The position numbers and the translations under genes were made by a program. DNA of 64,000 bases from positions 248,001-312,000 of the forward strand of contig NZ_WEGI01000006.1 in the NCBI RefSeq assembly GCF_009604425.1. Reading direction: 5' to 3'. A model generated the notes under the pieces. The model had not been told where the DNA came from. It did no database searches and saw only the letters and a program-made list of their open reading frames with translations. Shown one piece after another: positions 33,385 to 41,254 of the stretch; the first letter of the stretch is position 1, and the number at the start of each line of letters is the position of its first letter. Origin of the DNA: Nocardia aurantia. GTDB taxonomy: Bacteria > Actinomycetota > Actinomycetes > Mycobacteriales > Mycobacteriaceae.

Positions 33385-34227
33385 CTAGGATGCCTCTTGG
33401 TCGGCGCGCAGCGTCTCGACCTCGGATCGGATCAGCGCTGCCAGCGTGCTGCGGAAATCCTCGATCGAGGAGGAGGTCCGCTGCGCCGCAGCAATAAGTG
33501 GCGCGGTATCGGTCGGCGCGCCGAAGATGATGCGAATGTCCTTTCGCCAGAAAGGCATCCACCGAGTCCTGGGCAGCGGCACGACGTCTTCGAAGCCGCC
33601 CAAGTAGACCGGGACGAGTAGGGGGGGCTGCGCCGATTCCGCGACGAGCCGAGCTACTCCCCACTTGAACCGCAATGTCGGTGTGCCCTGGTTGATCCTT
33701 CCCTCCGAGAAGATATTCACCACACCACGGGAATCAAGAACGGAAATCGCCTGGTCGATCGCAGGCTGGAATATGCCGTCACCGCGGACGGTGGCCAGCA
33801 CCTGCGCGAGCGAACTCATCGACGACGTGACTGCGTTGGTGAAGCATAATTCGGCAGCACCCAGGCTCCAGCGCATCAGTCGGGGCCGCAACAGCATCGA
33901 CCACGGCAATACTCCCCACATCAGCGGATCGTCCAGTGTGGATCGGTGATTGGGCACAACCAGCACGCCTGCGGCGCGAGTCGGGTCGGAAACCGTGGCG
34001 ACGAATCGGGAGCATCCTCGAACAGTCGCCGATCTCGTGCCCAGTGCCAGCCCCGTCTTCGCAACGATCCCGATCAAGGCGAACATGCATACTCTCGCTG
34101 TCCCGATCAGCCGCCGCCGGAGCCCGAGCGACTCGCTGTGCACCCGCACTACCGAGTCCCGGCTGCTCGTGGTCCTCATTCCTCTCGAAGACAACTCCGA
34201 AAGCGCCCTGATGTGGCTGATCGCCAT
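33385..34227 (-). CDS. PlsC/tafazzin-like lysophospholipid acyltransferase
   Basis: 280 residues from ATG 34227, preceded by GGAGG at 5 bases; an upstream in-frame start at 34287 lacks one and lies before the promoter. Acyltransferase motifs: I VVPNHRSTLDDPLMWG, III NIFSEGRINQGTPTLRFKWG, IV LLVPVYLGGFEDVVPLPR. The NH-x5-D form and the surrounding text are tafazzin-like. It transfers acyl chains to lysophospholipids at the membrane. It heads a four-gene operon controlled from the motif-bearing promoter at 34262-34308. Confidence 0.85.
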   Translation of the reverse strand: MAISHIRALSELSSRGMRTTSSRDSVVRVHSESLGLRRRLIGTARVCMFALIGIVAKTGLALGTRSATVRGCSRFVATVSDPTRAAGVLVVPNHRSTLDDPLMWGVLPWSMLLRPRLMRWSLGAAELCFTNAVTSSMSSLAQVLATVRGDGIFQPAIDQAISVLDSRGVVNIFSEGRINQGTPTLRFKWGVARLVAESAQPPLLVPVYLGGFEDVVPLPRTRWMPFWRKDIRIIFGAPTDTAPLIAAAQRTSSSIEDFRSTLAALIRSEVETLRADQEAS

Positions 34228-34261
34228 CGCCCCTCCGCAAATAGACGTCAAGTTCACGAAG

Positions 34262-34308
34262 ACAGTACGGTTTCGGCGTCGGCTCACTCAATCCCCAATT
34301 GTTGGGGA
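34262..34308 (-). promoter_or_regulatory. Promoter of the lipid operon with abutting CCCC-N7-GGGGA box
   Basis: Read on the minus strand: the palindrome TCCCC-AACAATT-GGGGA (34292-34308) runs directly into -35 TTGAGT (34286-34291), then an 18-base spacer and -10 TACTGT (34262-34267), 34 bases before the acyltransferase ATG. The box matches the one at the same position in the divergent kinase promoter. Confidence 0.6.
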
Positions 34309-34382
34309 GTTACTCCACATCCCCGAACAAGCGACCGATCGGTGTTTTATTTCTGTTTTGCCCGCATTGGGTCGACGGCGCC

Positions 34383-34446
34383 TCGCCACGGACCGGTGCC
34401 TCACCGAAAATTGGGGACCACATACGGCTGCGAATACAGATATAAT
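34383..34446 (+). promoter_or_regulatory. Promoter of the histidine kinase gene with double GGGGA/TCSCC operator
   Basis: TCGCC-N7-GGTG (34383-34398) faces CACC-GAAAATT-GGGGA (34402-34417). The GGGGA touches the presumed -35 (CCACAT, 34418-34423). A 17-base spacer leads to a perfect TATAAT (34441-34446), 33 bases before the kinase ATG. A poor -35 next to a conserved box is what an activator-dependent promoter looks like. Confidence 0.65.
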
Positions 34447-34478
34447 TCACTCTTCCGAACGACCGACGAGGGGGTCCG

Positions 34479-36770
34479 ATGGGCGGCACCGACACGGAGA
34501 CCATGTCGCAAAATCGAGAGAGCCGTTTTTATGCATCGTTCCAGGGTGCGATCGGGTTGATCGGCGGTCCGATCCGATTATTGTTTTTCGAAAGAAACTA
34601 TATCGATGACACGACACGCGTCACCAGGCTCGTAGCTCGGTTCATCGGCCTGGGCTACATCATTTACCTTCCCTTACTCTTCAAAGACATTCGGGCGAAT
34701 GCGGGCTTTCTCGCCGTTTGGTGGACTCCCGCAGCGGTAGCGGCAGTTTTCATCCCGCCCGTCGCGCTTTTCGTACTGAGTTATCGGGAGTCGGTCGAGG
34801 CGATCAATCGTATCGCATGGATAATTCCACCACTTTACCTACTGTCAGCTTGCACGTGGCTCCTCGCCTGGGACGGCCGGTTCACATCCAGTCCTCCGTG
34901 GATATCCGCCATTCCCGCGCTGGCCGCGATGTCGGGAGCCGTCGTCTGGAAACCCAGGTGGACAATACTCTACCTGCTCCTGAATATCTCGGCCGTCCAA
35001 TACCTGGGTCAGTTCCGGGCCACCGAAATAAGGTCGCCTCTCCTCTCGGATTGGCTATTCTCTTTCGGTTTCTCACTCCTGTATGTCGCTGGAATTCTGA
35101 TAATAATGCACACCGCACGCGTTCTGGACGCCACCAGAGCGGCAGCGCACGCGGCAGCCGCCCACACGGAGATCCTACGAAAGCACGAATCCGACAGAAT
35201 CGAGATGCGATCGTTCCTGCATGACGGCGTCATATTCGGCTTGACCATGGCTGCGCTCGGCGGCGACGAGGTCCGTAATTATGCCGAGGACATACTCGAG
35301 GATCTGGACCAGGATATCGAGATCATCGGGGAGGAAAGTTCGACAGAGTTACTTAGCCTGAACGGAGCAAGGCAGCGAATCGAGGAGATCGTTCGCAGAT
35401 TCGATACCGAGGCTGACCTCGTGCTTATCGATGCCTATGAACCGAAACTAGCCTTCGAGGCCCGAATCATCCACGCGATACGAATGGGGGTCGGAGAGGC
35501 GGTCAGGAACAGCTTACGGCATGCAGGCACCACAGCGAGACGCACAGTGCGGATCGAGCCACGACACGACGGATTGTGTGTGGTGGTAGCAGATGATGGT
35601 ATCGGATTCGACCCAGCGATCGCCGAAGAAGGTTTCGGGCTCGGACAGATGCGGAAGCGCATGGCACGTCAGCAGGGCGGAGAGGTGAATATCGCAAGCA
35701 CGCCCGGTGGCGGTACGACAGTGTCGCTGCTGTGGCGAGAACCCGAAGCGACCAGGATTGAAGAAGTATCCGATGTCCGCGCGCTGCTCGGCATGGGGTC
35801 TCCGCAAGCGTGGCTGGTCACCGGCTTTTTCTACGCTGGCGTCGTCGCTTTGGCGGTGGACGCAACCGCTGCCGGGATGTGGTGGCAAACAATCGGAGCA
35901 CTGGTTCTCCTGGCGTTGGCGGTCTGTGGAATATTATGGGCTCCCGGTGATCCGCTTCCCGTATCCGTCGCTTCGGTCATCGCCGTCTTGGGTCCGATTG
36001 CCCTTGGAGCGGTGCTGCTTTCGTCACCGCATGCCGCTACGATCCACCAGTTGTGGCCTGCCAGCGGGTTCACAGCGGTAGCAACGTTCATGTGTGTACG
36101 AGGCCGCACATTGTCGGCATGGATCATGATCACGGCCACTGTAGTCATCGCGGGAATATGGTCGGCGCTCGCGGGCACCGGGCCGGGGTACGGCATATCG
36201 TACTCTGTCATCAATTTCGGCCCGATCATCATGGCCGCCATGTTCGCCAAGACAATCCGGCCGGCCGCAGAGGAAATCTATCGGCTGCGCAAAGGCTCGA
36301 TTCACGAACATGCCAAAGCCGAGGCAGCGGCGACGGCAATCGACGCGAACAACGCTCAACTTCGTGATCTGGCCAGAGAAGCTCGGCCCCTGTTGCTGCG
36401 CATTGCACGCCCGCTTCCACTCACCTCGGAAGAGCGTACTCAATGCGGAAATCGCGCAGAAAAATTGCGGGACCATTTACGAGCGATCGGTCTTGTCCAT
36501 CCCCTCGTCGATCCCGCCTCGGCCGCAGCCCGCGACCGGGGTGTGGAGGTGAACATGCTGGACGACGAAGGCATGGACAACGTCGACGAAACGATCCGGC
36601 ACGAGATTCTCCGTATGATTGCCGACGAATTGAACCGTGCACGGGACGGCCGCATAACCGTCCGAATAGTACCACCTGGCCGTACCAGCCTGGCCACCGT
36701 CGTCTCATACTCGAACTCCACAGTTCGACGCGTCAACTTCGATATGGCGGGCCGGGCGAGAACGATGTGA
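34479..36770 (+). CDS. Membrane histidine kinase with a second, degenerate half
   Basis: 763 residues. Residues 40-235 hold about six membrane helices. The dimerisation/phosphoacceptor segment MRSFLHDGVIFGLTMAALGG places the phospho-His at 248. The ATPase has N-box EAVRNSLRHAG near 344 and G-boxes VVVADDGIGFDP and GFGLGQMRKRM, then GGEVNIASTPGGGTTVSLLW. This is a NarL-partner (HisKA_3) type. After it come a second membrane block (445-605) and a C-terminal cytoplasmic region (615-763) shaped like another kinase core but lacking His and G-boxes. The response-regulator gene follows after 113 bases. A GAGGGGG ribosome-binding site precedes the ATG. Confidence 0.85.
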   Translation: MGGTDTETMSQNRESRFYASFQGAIGLIGGPIRLLFFERNYIDDTTRVTRLVARFIGLGYIIYLPLLFKDIRANAGFLAVWWTPAAVAAVFIPPVALFVLSYRESVEAINRIAWIIPPLYLLSACTWLLAWDGRFTSSPPWISAIPALAAMSGAVVWKPRWTILYLLLNISAVQYLGQFRATEIRSPLLSDWLFSFGFSLLYVAGILIIMHTARVLDATRAAAHAAAAHTEILRKHESDRIEMRSFLHDGVIFGLTMAALGGDEVRNYAEDILEDLDQDIEIIGEESSTELLSLNGARQRIEEIVRRFDTEADLVLIDAYEPKLAFEARIIHAIRMGVGEAVRNSLRHAGTTARRTVRIEPRHDGLCVVVADDGIGFDPAIAEEGFGLGQMRKRMARQQGGEVNIASTPGGGTTVSLLWREPEATRIEEVSDVRALLGMGSPQAWLVTGFFYAGVVALAVDATAAGMWWQTIGALVLLALAVCGILWAPGDPLPVSVASVIAVLGPIALGAVLLSSPHAATIHQLWPASGFTAVATFMCVRGRTLSAWIMITATVVIAGIWSALAGTGPGYGISYSVINFGPIIMAAMFAKTIRPAAEEIYRLRKGSIHEHAKAEAAATAIDANNAQLRDLAREARPLLLRIARPLPLTSEERTQCGNRAEKLRDHLRAIGLVHPLVDPASAAARDRGVEVNMLDDEGMDNVDETIRHEILRMIADELNRARDGRITVRIVPPGRTSLATVVSYSNSTVRRVNFDMAGRARTM

Positions 36771-36883
36771 CGGACGCTGCGCTCCAGGAGCGAATCATGC
36801 GACAATGCGGTCGGCACTGAACCGCACATACCTGCGCGTCACACCGTGCGCGCGCCAAAACAGAATTCGGAGAATCGCCGCCT

Positions 36884-37702
36884 ATGAAAACAGATTTTAA
36901 TATTCGAGACAAACCCAGAAGAATTGGACTCGTCGAGGGGCATCTGGACATAATACGTGATTACTTGAGTGCGACCGTTTCGAACTGCCCGGACCTGGAG
37001 ATCGCAATGGGTGCAGAGACAGTGCCTCAGCTCCTACAGCGAACAACGCAACTCGACCTGGTAGTCTTGGATCTCGCACATCTTCCCGACAAATCGACAC
37101 CAGCGGACAATGTTATGGCGCTACAAAATGCAGGTATATCCAATACGATTGTCCTGACTTTGGGAGATGACCGACGGCTGGTGCAACAAGCAGCCAAAGC
37201 CGGCGTACTCAGCATCGTACTGAAGAAAGCTTCCAGAGATGTTCTCGTAGAGGCGTTGCGGGCCGGTGTCATCGGGGATCCGATGCCGACCGCCGATTGG
37301 GCGGCATCCATAGACCACGACCCACATGCACCCGAATGGAAACCACAGGAAAGGGTGATCATCGAGCTGTTCGCCTCGGGCCTGCTGGCCGCGGACATCT
37401 CGGCCATACTGAAAATTACCGGTCCGGAACTAACTGCGGAAATCAGAAGTATAATCAAAAAGTACCGAAACGCGGACAGCAAAATTCCACAGCTGTCCCC
37501 CAAGGAACGAGAGGTTTTTCGGCTGTATGCATACGGGCAGGGCGCTAAGGGGATCGCCCAGAGTCTGGGTATAACCAATAACACAGTTTGGACTCACATC
37601 AAGAAGGTGAAGTACAAATACGAAAGAGTCGGGCGCCCTTGCAATACGAGGTCCGAGATGCGGCAGAACGCTATTGCTGATGGCATAATTCCCGAACCAT
37701 GA
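36884..37702 (+). CDS. Response regulator with two tandem LuxR/NarL-type HTH domains
   Basis: 272 residues. The receiver domain (10-130) has a phospho-Asp candidate at 63 (LVVLDLAHLPD), Thr in TIVLTLGDD and Lys in SIVLKKASRDV. The first acidic pair is altered (VEGH). A first HTH-like unit at about 148-192 (WKPQERVIIELFASGLLAAD then ISAILKITGPELTAEIRSI) is followed by a standard GerE-type unit at 200-265 (LSPKEREVFRLYAYGQGAKG, IAQSLGITNNTVWTHIKKVK). NarL-type regulators normally have one. It pairs with the kinase upstream and is the natural binder of the CACC-N7-GGGGA boxes. Confidence 0.85.
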   Translation: MKTDFNIRDKPRRIGLVEGHLDIIRDYLSATVSNCPDLEIAMGAETVPQLLQRTTQLDLVVLDLAHLPDKSTPADNVMALQNAGISNTIVLTLGDDRRLVQQAAKAGVLSIVLKKASRDVLVEALRAGVIGDPMPTADWAASIDHDPHAPEWKPQERVIIELFASGLLAADISAILKITGPELTAEIRSIIKKYRNADSKIPQLSPKEREVFRLYAYGQGAKGIAQSLGITNNTVWTHIKKVKYKYERVGRPCNTRSEMRQNAIADGIIPEP

Positions 37703-37754
37703 TGCTGGGATTACTACCCGAGCATGCGGCTTCGGCGTTTGCCCGATCTCGGTG

Positions 37755-37819
37755 TCCCCGAAACCTGGTGACACCTAAAATTGGGGATATCATTATCTGG
37801 TGACACCGCAAATCGAGGA
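37755..37819 (+). promoter_or_regulatory. Operator cluster: paired and single CACC-N7-GGGGA boxes
   Basis: TCCCC-GAAACCT-GGTG (37755-37770) and CACC-TAAAATT-GGGGA (37772-37787) meet head to head around a single A. A further GGTG-A-CACC-GCAAATC-GAGGA lies at 37799-37819, 32 bases (three helical turns) on. The cluster lies between the response-regulator stop and the small membrane-protein gene at 37935, which it probably controls. I see no convincing -10 at the same spacing as in the other two promoters. Confidence 0.6.
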
Positions 37820-37934
37820 CGTCAACTTTCGGTGATTATCATCGACCTTCATCCTGGATACGATGGTTTCGACAGAGATCGTCGATAGCGAGCCGGAACA
37901 TTCGGCGTCGTGAAGTTGGAGGAGGTAGTCGTCG

Positions 37935-38345
37935 ATGCCCGGGTCGAAAGGGGACGGTGTCCGGCACGCAGAGGCACAGGTGATCTGTGCGATCCATGGC
38001 CCGGATTGCCTGGCATACGTTCGTGCCGATGATCGTCCGGATCATATTTTGGACTTCCTAGACAGACAGATGAAGTTGTTCGGTAGTGGACACTGGGATA
38101 TCAAGGTCACACTCAATCTGCTGATTGTTATCGCAGGGGTCGCGATTTGCGCCGCCATGGTTGCGTTCGTGCTGATGTCCAGGGCCGCGCAGTTGGCCGG
38201 AGGCAATCCGTTGCAGGCGTTGGTCACCGGCGTTTTGGGAATCTCTGCGACGACCGCTGTCTATCGACTCAGAAAGCATCGAGCTGCGCGCAAACGGGCG
38301 ACTGCCGAGCTCGACCGACCCATGGATGCGCCGGTATCTGAATAA
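37935..38345 (+). CDS. Small two-helix membrane protein
   Basis: 136 residues from ATG 37935, with GGAGGT 8 bases upstream. The N-terminal 55 residues are soluble and contain two Cys (VICAIHGPDCLAYVRADD). Two membrane helices follow (LNLLIVIAGVAICAAMVAFV and ALVTGVLGISATTAVY), then a basic tail (RLRKHRAARKRATAELDR). I know no family for it. The position directly after the operator cluster suggests it is a target of the two-component system; a channel-, sensor- or effector-like role is open. Confidence 0.6.
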   Translation: MPGSKGDGVRHAEAQVICAIHGPDCLAYVRADDRPDHILDFLDRQMKLFGSGHWDIKVTLNLLIVIAGVAICAAMVAFVLMSRAAQLAGGNPLQALVTGVLGISATTAVYRLRKHRAARKRATAELDRPMDAPVSE

Positions 38346-38369
38346 GGCGCCGTGCACCACCTCGATCGT

Positions 38370-38402
38370 GCCGGCCGGAGCCGATTGACGGCTCCGACCG
38401 GC
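38370..38402. terminator. Bidirectional hairpin between convergent genes
   Basis: GCCGGCCGGAGCC pairs with GGCTCCGACCGGC (12 of 13 positions) around a 7-base loop. It lies between the small membrane-protein gene and the DUF5682 gene, which converge here. Confidence 0.65.
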
Positions 38403-38446
38403 AGCGGCACACAGAGAGCGGGCCGGGCGGCGCGGGTGCGGACGAA

Positions 38447-41254
38447 TCAGTTCGAACCCAGGGTTGCGGCCAGAGCGTTCCCTGCGTCTGGGTATCGATC
38501 GATCAGGATGGATACCGGCGATTTCGGCGTGAGAGATGTCGCCTGCCATATGGTTTCGTAGCCCAATAGGGTAGCGAGGGCGATACATGTCGCCGGATGG
38601 GCCGCCAGCATTGTTGTGAGCGGGCCACTCGGCGCGGCAGTCTCGGGAGTGGTCGGAACGGACGGCGCCGACGCAGACCAGGGCGGGGTCCAGGTGTCGA
38701 GGGCGGGGAGGGTGGGGGGGAAGGTGCGGGCGGCTTCGCGGATGAGGGTGGGGACCAGGTCGGCGGCGTGGTTGCGGAGGTTGGTGATCAGGCCGGGGAG
38801 CCACGGGAGGAGGACCTTGTCGGGGAGGGTGCCGAAGGATTTCGACAGGATCTCGACGACGAAGGGTTTCAGGGTGGGGGCCGGGTCCATGGCTTGGACG
38901 AAGCCGAGGATGTAGTCGGGGAAGGTGGGGAGGATCAGGGGGTTCGCCAGCATGTCGTCGCAGCGGTGGCGGAGTTCCGGGAGGGACAGGAGACCCAGTT
39001 GATAGCGGGCCGCCCAGAGGAGGGCGATCTTGGCGGGGGCCTCCGGGTGGGATTGCTGGACGGCCAGTTCCAGCTGGGTGTGGTCGCAGCCCAGGGACAG
39101 GGCCAGGTTCTCCATGCCGAACAGGAAGCCGAGCATGGCGGTGACCTGGGCGGGGCCGGTGTCGTCGGCGACGAAGGCGGTGGGGAGCAGGGTGCAGTAG
39201 TGGGCGTAGCCCGCGGTCACGAATCTCGCACACCAGTCCGGTAGTCCGGTCGCGGTGGAGCGGAAGTAGTCCAGTAGGGCGCGGATTCGGCGCAGGACTT
39301 CGGGGGCGTCGTCCACGCTGCGTTCTGAGGCGAGCAGTTCCACTGCGCGGGAACCCAATTCGTCGGCGAGGCGGACCGAGCCGAGGAAGACCAGGGCGTC
39401 CTCGACGGCGGCCAGGGCGACGGCGGCGGTCGCGCCGGATTCGTTGACCGCCTTGCGGAGTCGTTGTTCGAGGACCTGTTCGATCGTGACGCCCTCGTAG
39501 CCGAGTTCGACCAGATAGCGCTGGTATCTGCCGAGGCCCAGATCCCAGCTCTCCTGGATCGACTTCTCGCCCAGGCCACGGGAACCCATGATGGGGCGGG
39601 CCGCGCCGGACGGGAGGAGTCTGCGCAGCAGCCACAGCAGGTCCGAGCAGGATGCCAGGTGGGGGTCGGTGCGGAGGTCCAGCAGGGCGCGCTGGAGGGT
39701 GCGTTTCGACAGGTCCAGGCCCAGGGGTTGCAGACGATCGAGGACGTCGCGGGCCAGCGGGGGCAGCGCCGCGTAGCCGACCTGACCGATCCGGTCGCCG
39801 CCGAGCAGGATCTCGCACAGGCGCTTCACGTCGCGCCGGCCCGGTACCCGATCCTTCTCGATGCAGGTGATCGCGGCATCCTGGAAGTCGTAGGGGGTGG
39901 GGCGGGTGCGGTTGCGCATGCCCGCCAGCAGGATCGAGGTCTCGAACACCGCGATGGCGTCGGCGGTGCTGGCCAGGTAGCCGTTGCGCCGGGCCAGCCG
40001 GGCGATGTCCACCGACCACTCGAGCAGTTCGGCCTCGTCCAGCGGGTCCAGCAGTGGCGGGGTGGACAGGAAGCCGGAGAGCCGGTCGGCGGGGGCCGCC
40101 GGGGCGGGGGTGGTGGTGATGGGCTTGCGCTTCGCCGGCTTCTTCGTGCCTGCTTGGCCGGCCAGGCGGAAGGGCTGCAACTTGCTGCGCCGCAACGCTT
40201 TCGACCAGGTCGCGGCCGCGATCGAGACCGCGCCGCCGGCCAGGCCGAACTGGGCCTCGATGGCGGAGTGGCTGGACGGGATGAGGCCGTAGTGCCAGAC
40301 GGTCTCGGTGCGGGGGGTGATCTCGAATTCGGCCCGCGATTCCAGGCCGAACTGCTCGACCCGGCTCGCCGCGTGCGCGGCGCCGCAGACGTACAGGCAG
40401 CGGTCCGGGTCGGTGCCGGTGGCGGCGAGGTGCTCGCGCATGCGGGTCCACATGTAGCGTTCGCGGTCCTCGTCGACCGCGGTGCTGCCGCGCCGCAACC
40501 GGCGGAACAGGCTGCCGATCATCACCATCACCTGGCGGTAGGTGTCGTAGTCGGCGCCGGCCAGCGGCTGTTCGACGTACTGGTCCCACCATTCCGACCA
40601 GTGCCGGACCTTGCCGTGGTGCAGCAGGTACTGCTCCAGTTCGTCGAAACGTGGTCGCAGATCACCGATTTCGATGCCGACCGCGTCGCCGTGCAGGCCC
40701 GATTCCGGGTCCGGGGCGGCACCGGACTCCGGTTCGGTTGCGGGGTCGGGGTTTTCGTCCTCCCGTGGCGCCCACTGGAAGACGTGGTCGGTGGAGCGGT
40801 CGACCAGGACCAACTCCACTCCGGGAGTGTCCAGCGCGTAGGCGATGGCCTGATATTCGGCCGAGGCCTCGGTGATCGGGGCGACGATCGACAGCGGCGC
40901 CCACTGGGCCGGGAACCCCTCGATCCGGCTGGCGAACGCCTGCAACGCCACCGGGAGGGTGCAGTTGCTCAGCTCGTCGATCAGGGGGCGGAGGTCCTCG
41001 CACAGCTCCAGGTAGACGACCTGCGGGCGCTTCTCCCGCAGGCGGCGCACCATCGCGAGGCCGGAAGCCGGCGAATGATGGCACACCGGAAAGATTTCCA
41101 GCCGCTCCGACAGCGCGCGGTCCACATCGTCGACCATGCCGGTGAGGATGTCGCCGGCGACGCCGGTCTCGGCGAAAGCCGCAGCCGCGGAGGCCAATTG
41201 GTCCCGCAGCGCCGCGAAGGTGGCGGCCGGGGCCACCTGCTCCGAGACGGTCAC
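38447..41254 (-). CDS. DUF5682-family protein (YehM-like)
   Basis: 935 residues from a GTG that overlaps the AAA ATPase stop (GTGA). The N-terminal third has conserved acidic and histidine motifs: IFPVCHHSPASGLAMVRRL near 63, YLELCEDLRPLIDEL near 90 and CLYVCGAAHAASRVEQFG near 300. They recall the EreA/ChaN/TraB hydrolase group, but that is an inference. The rest is helical, with a Pro/Ala-rich linker. DUF5682 genes occur with MoxR ATPase, vWA and SWIM genes, as in E. coli yehLMPQ. It is the last gene of the operon and the likely effector or substrate-handling subunit. Confidence 0.8.
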   Translation of the reverse strand: MTVSEQVAPAATFAALRDQLASAAAAFAETGVAGDILTGMVDDVDRALSERLEIFPVCHHSPASGLAMVRRLREKRPQVVYLELCEDLRPLIDELSNCTLPVALQAFASRIEGFPAQWAPLSIVAPITEASAEYQAIAYALDTPGVELVLVDRSTDHVFQWAPREDENPDPATEPESGAAPDPESGLHGDAVGIEIGDLRPRFDELEQYLLHHGKVRHWSEWWDQYVEQPLAGADYDTYRQVMVMIGSLFRRLRRGSTAVDEDRERYMWTRMREHLAATGTDPDRCLYVCGAAHAASRVEQFGLESRAEFEITPRTETVWHYGLIPSSHSAIEAQFGLAGGAVSIAAATWSKALRRSKLQPFRLAGQAGTKKPAKRKPITTTPAPAAPADRLSGFLSTPPLLDPLDEAELLEWSVDIARLARRNGYLASTADAIAVFETSILLAGMRNRTRPTPYDFQDAAITCIEKDRVPGRRDVKRLCEILLGGDRIGQVGYAALPPLARDVLDRLQPLGLDLSKRTLQRALLDLRTDPHLASCSDLLWLLRRLLPSGAARPIMGSRGLGEKSIQESWDLGLGRYQRYLVELGYEGVTIEQVLEQRLRKAVNESGATAAVALAAVEDALVFLGSVRLADELGSRAVELLASERSVDDAPEVLRRIRALLDYFRSTATGLPDWCARFVTAGYAHYCTLLPTAFVADDTGPAQVTAMLGFLFGMENLALSLGCDHTQLELAVQQSHPEAPAKIALLWAARYQLGLLSLPELRHRCDDMLANPLILPTFPDYILGFVQAMDPAPTLKPFVVEILSKSFGTLPDKVLLPWLPGLITNLRNHAADLVPTLIREAARTFPPTLPALDTWTPPWSASAPSVPTTPETAAPSGPLTTMLAAHPATCIALATLLGYETIWQATSLTPKSPVSILIDRYPDAGNALAATLGSN

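Noticed and set aside
34228..34287. Upstream start for the PlsC-like gene
   Set aside because: It would begin at or before the inferred transcription start and has no ribosome-binding site; ATG 34227 has GGAGG.
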